This document shows, piece after piece, positions 8,337 to 15,715 of a DNA stretch of 17,799 bases. This DNA is from Ruminococcaceae bacterium UBA6845 (GTDB taxonomy: Bacteria; Bacillota; Clostridia; Oscillospirales; Acutalibacteraceae): the NCBI GenBank assembly GCA_002449395.1, contig DKDP01000050.1:1-17799 (forward strand), given 5' to 3'. Under the pieces are notes generated by a model. The model was given only the letters and a program-made list of their open reading frames with translations, ran no database searches and was not told the origin of the DNA. The position numbers were made by a program, and so were the translations under genes. How positions within the stretch are numbered: position 1 is the stretch's first letter; each line of letters begins with the position of its first letter.

Positions 8337-8345
8337 TGTTATAAT
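8337..8345 (+). promoter_or_regulatory. Extended -10 promoter of the flavin oxidoreductase gene
   Basis: TGTTATAAT is an extended -10 (TG, one base, then a perfect TATAAT at 8340-8345). The -35 position holds only TTCCAT (8317-8322, 17-base spacing), a weak match, consistent with reliance on the extended -10. The predicted start is near 8352, with AGGAGG at 8375-8380 and ATG at 8387. Confidence 0.7.
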
Positions 8346-8356
8346 TAAACGGAAAC

Positions 8357-8370
8357 TGATTTTTAAATCA
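8357..8370. promoter_or_regulatory. Inverted repeat just downstream of the oxidoreductase promoter
   Basis: TGATTT and AAATCA flank two bases. The element covers roughly +5 to +18 of the predicted transcript, a typical repressor position, and lies just before the ribosome site. It is not a canonical FNR box (the gap between TGAT and ATCA is six, not four). Operator function is inference, and the AT-rich sequence makes chance occurrence plausible. Confidence 0.3.
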
Positions 8371-8386
8371 ATTCAGGAGGTATAAT

Positions 8387-10441
8387 ATGGATCAGAAATT
8401 AGCACCATTATTTACGCCGTGGAAGATCGGTAACTGTGAGATCAAGAACCGTATCGTTCTCACAAGTATGGGCGGCACCGACCTTTTCGGATGGATGGAA
8501 AAGAACCATTTCGATAAGGACGGCGCAAAGTTCATTATGGAGATCGCAAAGAACAATGTCGGTCTCATTCTCCCCGGCTGTCAGCCCGTTTACAACCCGA
8601 TGTTCGGTCAGTGGCTGTACAAGAACAAGAAGATGTACGACGACCTTAAGAAGTGGATGCCCGAGTTCCACAAGACGGGCGCAAAGCTCTTCGTTCAGCT
8701 TACCGCAGGCTTCGGCCGTTCGTTCACAATCAGCTCCATGATGGAGAGCCTTTTCACCAATCCTGTGCTCAAGGTTCTCAGCAAGCCGTTTATGGATCTT
8801 GATATGATCACTGCAACAGCCAGCCCCTCCCCGAACCGTTGGTCGGACAAGGTTCCGTCGAGAGCTCTCACAAAGGAAGAAATTCACAAGTTTGTTGAAG
8901 CATTCGCAAAGAGCGCAAAGATGCTCAAGGATGCAGGCGTTGACGGTGTTGAGGTTCACGCTGTTCACGAGGGCTATCTTCTTGACCAGTTCACACTCAA
9001 GTATGTCAACAAGCGTACCGACGAATACGGCGGCAGCTTTGAGAACCGTTACCGTTTCCCCGTTGAGGTCGTTCAGGCTATCAAAGAGGCTTGCGGCGAT
9101 GACTTCCCCGTTTCGCTGCGTTACAGCGTTATCTCCAAGACAAAGGGCTTCCGTCAGGGCGCTATCCCCGGTGAGGACTATGTTGAGGTCGGCCGTGATA
9201 TGGAAGAGTCAGAGAAAGCTGCTAAGTATCTTCAGGATGCGGGCTATGACTGCCTTAACTGCGACAACGGTACATACGACGCATGGTATTGGGCACATCC
9301 TCCTGTTTATATGCCCGAAAACTGCAACCTTGCAGACGTTGAACACATAAAGAATTTTGTTGATATCCCCGTTGTCTGCGCAGGCCGTCTCGATCCGAGA
9401 GTTGCCGCAGACGCAATCAAGGAGGGCAAGCTCGACGGTGCAGGATTCGCACGTCCGTTCCTTGCCGACCAGGAGTGGGTCACAAAGATGATCAACGATC
9501 AGGAAGAGGACATCCGTCCCTGTATTCTTTGCCACAACGGCTGCTTCAATATGTGCCATTATAAGGGCGTTCCTAACGATCAGGAGCTTTCCGACAGTCT
9601 CCACCTTGCACGTTGCGCAGTTAATGCGGAGACAATGCAGTGGAACAAGCACTATATTAAGAAAACAAATTCACCCAAGACCGTTCACATCATCGGCGGC
9701 GGTATCGGCGGTATGGAGGCTGCAAGAGTTCTCAAGCTCAGAGGTCACAACCCGATCATCCACGAGAAGAGCGATGTTCTCGGCGGTACATTCATCCCTG
9801 CAAGTGCAGAGAGCTACAAGGGCAAGCTCCGTGAGCTCCTTGAGTGGTACAGACTTCAGATGAAGAAGCTCAACATTGAGGTTAAGCTCAACGATGAGGT
9901 TAAGGATGTTTCCGTATTCGGCGATTCTCCGGTAATCGTTGCGACAGGTTCAACTCCCCGTCAGCTCAGAAGAGTTCCGGGCTACGAGAAGATGGTTGAG
10001 GCTTGCGAGTTCCTTACAGGCACACCGGTCGGCGACACAGTTGCCGTTATCGGCGGCGGACTTACGGGAAGCGAGATCGCTTATGAGCTTGCACTCAAGG
10101 GCAAGAATCCGATCATCGTTGAGATGAAGGACGACCTTGTAAGCCAGAAGGGCGTTTGCCTTGCAAACTCCTCATATCTCAGAGAGTGGTTTGCACTCAA
10201 CAAGACTCCGGTTTATCTTGAGACAACCCTTAAGGAAGTTAAGGACGGCTCAATCGTTTGCACTCAGAAGGACGGCAAGGAGATCGAAATCCCCTGCGAT
10301 TCAGTCATCAGCTGTGCAGGCTACATTCCGGCACCTCTTGCCGAGAAGTCAGGCAACGTTCACCTCGTCGGTGACTGCCTTGCAATCGGTAACCTCCGCT
10401 CCGTTGTATGGCGTGCATATGACGTCGCAATGAAGATCTGA
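8387..10441 (+). CDS. Old-yellow-enzyme family NADH:flavin oxidoreductase (2,4-dienoyl-CoA reductase/BaiCD-like)
   Basis: 684 residues with the FadH-type layout. Residues 1-375 are an FMN-binding TIM barrel (start APLFTPWKIG, then HEGYLLDQF at 194-202 with the expected proton-donor Tyr197, then RTDEYGGSFENRYRF). His304 may match the second catalytic residue of FadH. A 4Fe-4S motif follows at Cys379, Cys382, Cys386 and probably Cys410 (CAVNAE). The C-terminal part is an FAD/NAD(P)H module, with GGGIGG at 437-442, VIVATGSTPR at 516-525, a second GGGLTG at 556-561 and VHLVGDC at 658-664. The family passes hydride from NAD(P)H through FAD, Fe-S and FMN to an activated C=C bond. Two departures: an extra segment at about 113-142, and 23 rather than about 11 residues between the third and fourth cluster cysteines. 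AGGAGG precedes the ATG. Codon use is strongly biased to AAG, GTT and CTT, suggesting high expression. It is cytosolic and monocistronic; the substrate is unknown (enoyl-CoA, enoate, steroid or bile-acid intermediate). Confidence 0.9.
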   Translation: MDQKLAPLFTPWKIGNCEIKNRIVLTSMGGTDLFGWMEKNHFDKDGAKFIMEIAKNNVGLILPGCQPVYNPMFGQWLYKNKKMYDDLKKWMPEFHKTGAKLFVQLTAGFGRSFTISSMMESLFTNPVLKVLSKPFMDLDMITATASPSPNRWSDKVPSRALTKEEIHKFVEAFAKSAKMLKDAGVDGVEVHAVHEGYLLDQFTLKYVNKRTDEYGGSFENRYRFPVEVVQAIKEACGDDFPVSLRYSVISKTKGFRQGAIPGEDYVEVGRDMEESEKAAKYLQDAGYDCLNCDNGTYDAWYWAHPPVYMPENCNLADVEHIKNFVDIPVVCAGRLDPRVAADAIKEGKLDGAGFARPFLADQEWVTKMINDQEEDIRPCILCHNGCFNMCHYKGVPNDQELSDSLHLARCAVNAETMQWNKHYIKKTNSPKTVHIIGGGIGGMEAARVLKLRGHNPIIHEKSDVLGGTFIPASAESYKGKLRELLEWYRLQMKKLNIEVKLNDEVKDVSVFGDSPVIVATGSTPRQLRRVPGYEKMVEACEFLTGTPVGDTVAVIGGGLTGSEIAYELALKGKNPIIVEMKDDLVSQKGVCLANSSYLREWFALNKTPVYLETTLKEVKDGSIVCTQKDGKEIEIPCDSVISCAGYIPAPLAEKSGNVHLVGDCLAIGNLRSVVWRAYDVAMKI

Positions 10442-10456
10442 CATTAAATTAAGCAG

Positions 10457-10494
10457 CAAGCCGAAACACAATTCCGTGCTTCGGCTTGTTTTTT
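10457..10494 (+). terminator. Intrinsic terminator of the oxidoreductase gene
   Basis: CAAGCCGAA pairs with TTCGGCTTG, with inner CAC/GTG pairs past one mismatch, and is followed by six T (10489-10494). It starts 15 bases after the stop codon. Confidence 0.9.
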
Positions 10495-10510
10495 GCATTT
10501 AAACCGTAAT

Positions 10511-10550
10511 AAAACAAGGTATAAAGCTATGAAGCCTTATACCTTGTTTT
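10511..10550. terminator. Second terminator, probably for the convergent glycosidase operon
   Basis: A 14-bp perfect stem (10511-10524 with 10537-10550) has T-rich sequence on both sides: TTTTTTAT on plus, TTTTATTA on minus. It lies 14 bases past the stop of the minus-strand 70-residue gene, so its main role is likely to end that operon; it also backs up the preceding plus-strand terminator. Confidence 0.85.
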
Positions 10551-10564
10551 TTATGCTTTTATTT

Positions 10565-10777
10565 TCATTTGAACAGCGATGCGAGGGCTGCGGCAATACC
10601 CATCACCGGGAAAGCCAATACCCATATAGCGGCTAATATGAAATTGAAAATAAACTCAAGCGGAGAGCCCGAAAGGCTGAAAGCGTATTCAAACAACTCC
10701 TTTGCCCAGTCCCAATATCCCAATTCACCAAGGCCGCTGAAAATTCTGTGCAATTCCGAGATTACTTCACTTATCAT
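10565..10777 (-). CDS. Small membrane peptide, last gene of the GH2 operon
   Basis: 70 residues, family not recognised. Residues 1-35 are polar to amphipathic (EVISELHRIFSGL..., WDWAKELFEYAF). Residues of about 41-68 form one long hydrophobic stretch ending in LASLFK, enough for one long or two tight membrane helices. There is no cleavable signal pattern and no cysteine. A strong GGAGGG site stands just before the ATG, and the start lies 26 bases after the lacZ stop, so it is probably co-transcribed with the two glycosidases. The terminator follows directly. The ribosome site, spacing and hydrophobic composition argue that it is a real gene. A role such as modulating a transporter or membrane complex used with these glycosidases would be speculation. 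Confidence 0.7.
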   Translation of the reverse strand: MISEVISELHRIFSGLGELGYWDWAKELFEYAFSLSGSPLEFIFNFILAAIWVLAFPVMGIAAALASLFK

Positions 10778-10803
10778 TTTATTTCCCTCCGAAAATTATT
10801 TCA

Positions 10804-13800
10804 TCAAACCGCAAACGGGTCAAGCTCGTCGACCTTTGCGGGAAGAATCTTGAATGTGAAATCAAATGTCTTGTCGTTCACGCTGTACTTCTCCGCAAGA
10901 TCGGGACCGCAAGCGCCCGAGCCTGTTCCCGCCATCTTATAATCGACGCTGAGAACGGTCTCTTTCATCGGCTGAAGCTCGTAATCGTGCTTTGCCTCAC
11001 GGATCATCTGCGGAGTGAAGTGCTGTGCGTTTGACGAGAAATCGCCTATATTCTCGCCGCGGCAGAACAGTCCGACTCCCTCGCCGTTATAAACTCTTGT
11101 CCACTTTGTCGCATAATGGCTTGAATTTTCCTGCGGACGGACATAGTGTTCAAAGTTCTCCGTTACAGTCGTCTTGAAACCGTCAACATAGGCATAGCTC
11201 TTTTTGTCAATGTAGCTCTCCTTCGGGCCGTAGCCGAAATACTCATAGCTTTCAAAGCCCTCGGGCATAATGAACTGAAGTCCGATTCTCGGCAGGACGT
11301 CCATTCTCTCCGCCTTCTTGCCGTTGACATTGATAAGTACGCTTGTATCGGGCAGGAACGTGTATGTCACCTTACCCTCAAATATCGGCTCAAAAGTGTG
11401 AACGCTGATTGCGAGATCAACAGTGATTTCAACCTTTTTGTCGGATTTTGTCACATTGACAGAACGGCACTTCTGACCGAGCTTTTCCATACCGACCTTG
11501 TACCATTTCTCTCTGTAAGCGATCGAGTCATTGTCAATATAGGCTCTGTAAAGATTCAATTCAACGGGATTTGCCAAAAGCTGAGTCTCGTCGAAGCTGA
11601 TCTTGTTCAGCTTGCCGTATGCCTTGTCGAATACATATTTAACATTGCCGACAGTTATCTCAACATATCTGTCGCTCTCATCGGCAATAATCGATGTTGT
11701 CGCAAGGGCGGTCTTTGCTGTCGGAACCGACTTGAGCTTGAACTGCTTAAGACCGATTTCATATCCCGCCTCTGCCCAGAGCTTATCGGTTCTGTTGACG
11801 AAATGAAGCGTGAGATATGTCTCGCCCGTGAAGCTGTAAGCCGACGGATCGAAAATTGAAAATTCTTTTTTCTCTCTCGGCATAAGCATAAGGCCGGAGA
11901 TCTCGCCCGACGCTATAACCTTGCCGTCGGATTTGATATCCCAGTTAATTCCCACGTCGTCAAGTCCGACGAAGAAATTACGGTTCTTTATCGTGACATT
12001 ACCGTTGCCTGCATATTCGGCAAAGAACGGCTGATAGACATACTTTGCCTCTTCAAAGCCTGTGTGCGGCGTTCTGTCGGGATAGACAAGTCCGTCCACG
12101 CAGAAGTTGCCCGCATTCGGCATATCATTGAAGTCGCCGCCGTAGGTGTATTTGTAAGCGCCGTTTCCGTCGGGGATTGCAACGGAATGATCCGTATACT
12201 CCCAGATACAGCCGCCGCAGAACCTGTCGTCAGACTCGATAAGCTCCCAGTAATCAACGAGGTCTCCCGGTCCGTTGCCCATTGCGTGGCAGTATTCGCA
12301 GAGATAAAGCGGCTTATTTTTACGTTTCTTGCTTGAAAGGATTTCCCTGCATTTTTCGATAGAGGGATACATCCAGCTTTCAACATCGGAACAGTTTCCG
12401 AGGAACTTGCCCGCAAGCTCGGAGTAGCGGTAATTTGCGTTCTCGTAATGAACAATCACGTTCTTGTTGCGTGATTTGATGAAGTCGTACATTGCCTGAT
12501 GGTTGTCTCCGCAGCCCGACTCGTTGCCGAGCGACCAGAAGATAACCGAAACGTGGTTCTTATCACGCTCAAACATTCTCCTTGCACGGTCAATATATGC
12601 GTCCTTCCAGTCGGGATCGTTTGCAAGTAAGCTCCAGCGCTCAAAGAAGAAGCCGTCAACCGAGGTTGAAAAACCGTGAGCCTCAAGATCAGACTCATCA
12701 ATTACAAGGAAACCGAGCTGATCGCACATCTCCAAGAATCTCGGATCGTTCGGATAGTGAGAGGTACGCACGGCATTGACATTGTGGCGCTTGAAGATAT
12801 AAAGATCCTCCAAAACGTGCTCAATCGGCGTTGCGTGACCGAAGAGCGGATGCGAATCGTGGCGGTTAACGCCCTTGAGCTTGATCTTCTGTCCGTTGAG
12901 GTAGAGAACGGATTTTGAAATTGTGAGATCCTTAATGCCGAGCTTTACGAGCACGACCTCATCCGAAACGTCAAGGAAGAGATCATAAAGCATCGGAGAC
13001 TCGTCGCTCCAAAGGATCGGGTTGTCAAATTTCAGCTTTATCTTGCCGTTAACGGTCTCGCCCGATGCAATTTCCTCACCGTGAGGCGAAACAAGTCTGT
13101 AAGCGACCTCTCTGTCACCGACGATATCAATGTCGGCGTTCAGAATACACTTTGTAAATTTCTTTTTAAGCTCCGTGGTGATGTAAAAATCACGGATTCT
13201 TCCTCTGCGGCTTCTTTTGAGAATATAAACGTCACGGAAAATACCGCTCATACGCCACATATCCTGATCCTCAAGATACGAGCCGTCGCACCACTTGAGG
13301 ACAAGCATTGCAATTCGGTTTGCACCCGTATGAACAAATTCGTTGATATTAAATTCGCTCGTCATATGGCTGACCTGGCTGTAACCGACAAATTTTCCGT
13401 TGATCCAAAGATAGAAGCAGGAATCAACACCCTCAAAATTGAGGAAAAGGTCACGGCTGAGATCATTCTCGTCAAGCTCGAAATCACGGATGTAGATTCC
13501 GCACGGGTTGTCGTCGGGAACATACGGCGGATCGCAGGGATAAGGATAATCGGAATTTGTGTAATTCGGCACATCATAGCCCTTATCAAGATCCATCTGC
13601 CAGTTCATCGGCACCTTAATTTTGTTGTAATTATCGTTAATTGCGTAGTCGGCAGCATAAAATCCGTCCTCGACGTCGATTATCGAATTATAGAATCTGA
13701 AATCCCACTCGCCGTTAAGAAGCTGAAAATACTTTGAATCCTCTCTCGACTTTGTAAGAGCATTTTCTTCATTAAGATACGGAATAAAATATGCGTGCGG

Positions 13801-13860
13801 TTCCTCACAGCCGATATGCAGGGTTTTCGGATCCTCATAATATTTCGGTATATTTAACAT
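10804..13860 (-). CDS. lacZ: Beta-galactosidase, GH2 LacZ type
   Basis: 1018 residues, close to the 1023 of Escherichia coli LacZ. It hydrolyses terminal beta-D-galactosides such as lactose. The order is a jelly-roll sugar-binding domain (about 40-215, ending DMWRMSGIFRDV), an Ig-like domain, a TIM barrel (about 315-610: GVNRHDSHP, RTSHYPNDP, DESDLEAHG), then an Ig-like domain and the LacZ small-chain domain (about 730-1010, FGYGPKESY). The acid/base is Glu447 (WSLGNESGCG) and the nucleophile Glu522 (YLCEYCHAMGN). No signal peptide, so cytosolic. I chose ATG at 13860 because GGAGGG (13867-13872) lies six bases upstream. A TTG six codons earlier would put this ribosome site inside the gene. 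The start is 14 bases past the upstream GH2 stop, so the two are in one operon. No lactose permease or regulator is in the window. The E. coli Trp999 position seems replaced by a GSGACGP segment, which may alter the +1 sugar site. Confidence 0.93.
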   Translation of the reverse strand: MLNIPKYYEDPKTLHIGCEEPHAYFIPYLNEENALTKSREDSKYFQLLNGEWDFRFYNSIIDVEDGFYAADYAINDNYNKIKVPMNWQMDLDKGYDVPNYTNSDYPYPCDPPYVPDDNPCGIYIRDFELDENDLSRDLFLNFEGVDSCFYLWINGKFVGYSQVSHMTSEFNINEFVHTGANRIAMLVLKWCDGSYLEDQDMWRMSGIFRDVYILKRSRRGRIRDFYITTELKKKFTKCILNADIDIVGDREVAYRLVSPHGEEIASGETVNGKIKLKFDNPILWSDESPMLYDLFLDVSDEVVLVKLGIKDLTISKSVLYLNGQKIKLKGVNRHDSHPLFGHATPIEHVLEDLYIFKRHNVNAVRTSHYPNDPRFLEMCDQLGFLVIDESDLEAHGFSTSVDGFFFERWSLLANDPDWKDAYIDRARRMFERDKNHVSVIFWSLGNESGCGDNHQAMYDFIKSRNKNVIVHYENANYRYSELAGKFLGNCSDVESWMYPSIEKCREILSSKKRKNKPLYLCEYCHAMGNGPGDLVDYWELIESDDRFCGGCIWEYTDHSVAIPDGNGAYKYTYGGDFNDMPNAGNFCVDGLVYPDRTPHTGFEEAKYVYQPFFAEYAGNGNVTIKNRNFFVGLDDVGINWDIKSDGKVIASGEISGLMLMPREKKEFSIFDPSAYSFTGETYLTLHFVNRTDKLWAEAGYEIGLKQFKLKSVPTAKTALATTSIIADESDRYVEITVGNVKYVFDKAYGKLNKISFDETQLLANPVELNLYRAYIDNDSIAYREKWYKVGMEKLGQKCRSVNVTKSDKKVEITVDLAISVHTFEPIFEGKVTYTFLPDTSVLINVNGKKAERMDVLPRIGLQFIMPEGFESYEYFGYGPKESYIDKKSYAYVDGFKTTVTENFEHYVRPQENSSHYATKWTRVYNGEGVGLFCRGENIGDFSSNAQHFTPQMIREAKHDYELQPMKETVLSVDYKMAGTGSGACGPDLAEKYSVNDKTFDFTFKILPAKVDELDPFAV

Positions 13861-13874
13861 TTGTTGCCCTCCGA

Positions 13875-15590
13875 TCAAAGCTCGATTTTAGCCTTTCTTG
13901 AGTTGATTGCACGGAAAATCGAAGTTTCAAACTTCGGCTTTCTCGAATATGTATAAAGTCCGTTCTGCTCCTGCTCAACATCGTAGAGCTGAGTGTAGCA
14001 GAATCCGAACATCTGGTCGTTATCAAGCAGAGCGTCTGTCAGCCCCTTGTAACGCTCGATAAATTCGTACTTATTCTTCGGCGCATCACCGTAGCCCCAC
14101 GCATTCTGCTCATTTTCATTAACAGACCAGCGGATTCCGCCGTATTCGCTGATGAAGGTCGGGCCGCCCGGGTACTTCTGACGTCTTTCGTGATTGTCGT
14201 AGAGCTTGCCCTCGGTCATAAGCATATCGAAATGCTCCTTGAATACCTTGGGATCCTGCTCATAATCGTGAAGATCGAAGATATCGGTGATAACGTGGAA
14301 GTTTCCGCTCGTGTCAATGCACGGACGGGTCTTGTCAAGCGCCTTGGTTGTTTTATAGATAAGTGCAAGTGCGTCGTCAAACTGCTTTCTTCCGTCGTAG
14401 TCCCATGTCTCGTTAAGCGGGCACCAGCCGATTATTGCCGGGTGGTTGAAGTCACGTTCGACCTCCTCGATCCACTCGGGAATTACGGAATAAACGATGT
14501 TCGGGTTTGAATGGTCAAGACCCCAGTTCGGGTACTCTCCCCATACAATGTAGCCCATCTTGTCGCAGTTGTAAAGGAATCTCGGTTCAAAAATCTTCTC
14601 GTGGAGACGTGCGCCGTTGAATCCAACGTCCATCGAAATCTGAATATCCTTAATCATAGCCTCCTCGGTCGGAGCGGTATAAATTCCATCGGGATAGAAG
14701 CCCTGATCAAGAACAAGGCGCTGGAACACGGACTTTCCGTTGATGAGGAATTTCTGACCGTCGAGCTTTACGTCACGTAAGCCGAAATAGCTGTCAACCT
14801 TGTCCTCATTAAAACGAAGCTCAAGATCGTAAAGTCTGCCCTCGCCGACCTCCCAAAGATAGGATTCCTTGAGGTCAAGATGAGCAGTTATCAGTCCGCC
14901 CTCCGTCTCAACGCTTGCGGCGCCCATAATTCTCTCCTGATAGAGTGCGAGAACCTCGAATTTGCCCGATCCGATTACCTCTGCCTGAATGTCAACGGAG
15001 CAGTTTTCAACGTTCGGGAAAACCTTGATGCCCTTGATCCTTGATTCGGGAACAAACTCAAGCCAAACCGTCTGCCAGATACCTGTCGTTCTGGTGTAAT
15101 CGCAATCGTGAGAATAGTATTCCTCGCTCTGCTTTCCTCTCGGCTGGAGGGGATTTCTTGTATCATCCTCGGCATAAACCGTCAGTATATTAGTGCCGCC
15201 GTTGAGGTAGTCCGTGATGTCAAATTCAAAGGAGATGTAGCCGCCCTTGTGCGTGCCGACCTCCTTGCCGTTGACGTAGACCGTCGCCTTATAATCGACA
15301 GCACCGAAATGGAGAATTGTTTTAAGATCGGCATACTTCTCGGGAACGGTGAACTCTCTCTGATACCATACGGCATCCATAAAATCCTTGTACTCGACGC
15401 CCGAAAGCACGCTTTCCGGGCAGAACGGAACATTGATCGTTCTCTCGAGCTTTGTCTGCGGCTCGTAATATTTCTTAGCAAGACCGCTCTTTGACTTATC
15501 AATTTCAAAATTCCATTTTCCGTTGAGGTTCAGCCATTCTCTGCGCTGAAACTGCGGGTTCGGGTGTTCGGGACGTGGTATGTTATTCAT
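13875..15590 (-). CDS. Glycoside hydrolase family 2 beta-glycosidase, cytosolic
   Basis: 571 residues, the size and layout of short GH2 enzymes. A sugar-binding jelly roll (about 14-180: WLNLNGKWNFEID, AVWYQREF, VYVNGKEVGTHKGGY, TTGIWQTVWLE) precedes an Ig-like domain (about 185-275) and a TIM barrel (about 280-565). The acid/base is Glu394 (GWCPLNETWD) and the nucleophile Glu482 (FISEYGG), both present, so it should be active. It resembles beta-glucuronidase in overall form, but where GUS enzymes carry the carboxylate-binding N-x-K before GIFTRDRKPK, this protein has EQN before GLYTYSRKPK. Glucuronidase activity is therefore unlikely. A neutral beta-glycoside is a better guess, for example beta-galactoside, beta-L-arabinoside or a plant oligosaccharide. 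No signal peptide. The start ATG has GGAGGA (15601-15606) ten bases upstream. It is the first gene of the operon with lacZ. Substrate confidence is low; family confidence is high. Confidence 0.88.
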   Translation of the reverse strand: MNNIPRPEHPNPQFQRREWLNLNGKWNFEIDKSKSGLAKKYYEPQTKLERTINVPFCPESVLSGVEYKDFMDAVWYQREFTVPEKYADLKTILHFGAVDYKATVYVNGKEVGTHKGGYISFEFDITDYLNGGTNILTVYAEDDTRNPLQPRGKQSEEYYSHDCDYTRTTGIWQTVWLEFVPESRIKGIKVFPNVENCSVDIQAEVIGSGKFEVLALYQERIMGAASVETEGGLITAHLDLKESYLWEVGEGRLYDLELRFNEDKVDSYFGLRDVKLDGQKFLINGKSVFQRLVLDQGFYPDGIYTAPTEEAMIKDIQISMDVGFNGARLHEKIFEPRFLYNCDKMGYIVWGEYPNWGLDHSNPNIVYSVIPEWIEEVERDFNHPAIIGWCPLNETWDYDGRKQFDDALALIYKTTKALDKTRPCIDTSGNFHVITDIFDLHDYEQDPKVFKEHFDMLMTEGKLYDNHERRQKYPGGPTFISEYGGIRWSVNENEQNAWGYGDAPKNKYEFIERYKGLTDALLDNDQMFGFCYTQLYDVEQEQNGLYTYSRKPKFETSIFRAINSRKAKIEL

Positions 15591-15624
15591 AATGATATTT
15601 TCCTCCGATTTTAAAGTTCAATTA

Positions 15625-15653
15625 ATAATACCATATACAAATAAATTATACAA
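15625..15653 (-). promoter_or_regulatory. Promoter region of the GH2-lacZ operon
   Basis: Minus-strand TTGTAT (15653 to 15648) and TATTAT (15630 to 15625) are spaced by 17 bases, about 35 bases before the ATG. A perfect TATAAT also occurs at 15650 to 15645, but its -35 position reads only ACTTTA. The two candidates overlap and sequence alone does not choose. No clear cre site or operator palindrome is seen beside them. Confidence 0.55.
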
Positions 15654-15675
15654 GAAGTTTTTATCAATAAAGTAC

Positions 15676-15711
15676 AAAAAACGGCATCGGGATTTTTCCT
15701 GATACCGTTTT
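15676..15711 (-). terminator. Intrinsic terminator of the dnaK-dnaJ unit
   Basis: On the minus strand AAAACGGTATC pairs with GATGCCGTTTT (one G-U pair), with inner GGA/TCC pairs, followed by six T (15681 to 15676). It starts five bases past the dnaJ stop and separates the chaperone genes from the GH2 operon promoter. Confidence 0.88.
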
Positions 15712-15715
15712 ACGA

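Noticed and set aside
8357..8370. FNR/CRP-type box
   Set aside because: The gap between the TGAT and ATCA half-sites is six bases instead of four, so it does not fit the canonical FNR site.
8408..8968. 186-codon minus-strand frame opposite the oxidoreductase
   Set aside because: It is antisense to conserved FMN-domain codons and arises from the biased codon use of the real gene.
8387..10441. Bilirubin reductase BilR
   Set aside because: The canonical HEGY motif with the proton-donor Tyr is retained, whereas BilR is reported, as I recall, to replace this site; a substrate call is not supported.
11146..11859. 237-codon plus-strand frame opposite lacZ
   Set aside because: No ribosome site or recognisable domain; it mirrors well-aligned LacZ sequence.
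13861..13878. TTG start six codons upstream for lacZ
   Set aside because: The GGAGGG ribosome site would lie inside the gene; the ATG at 13860 has ideal spacing to it.
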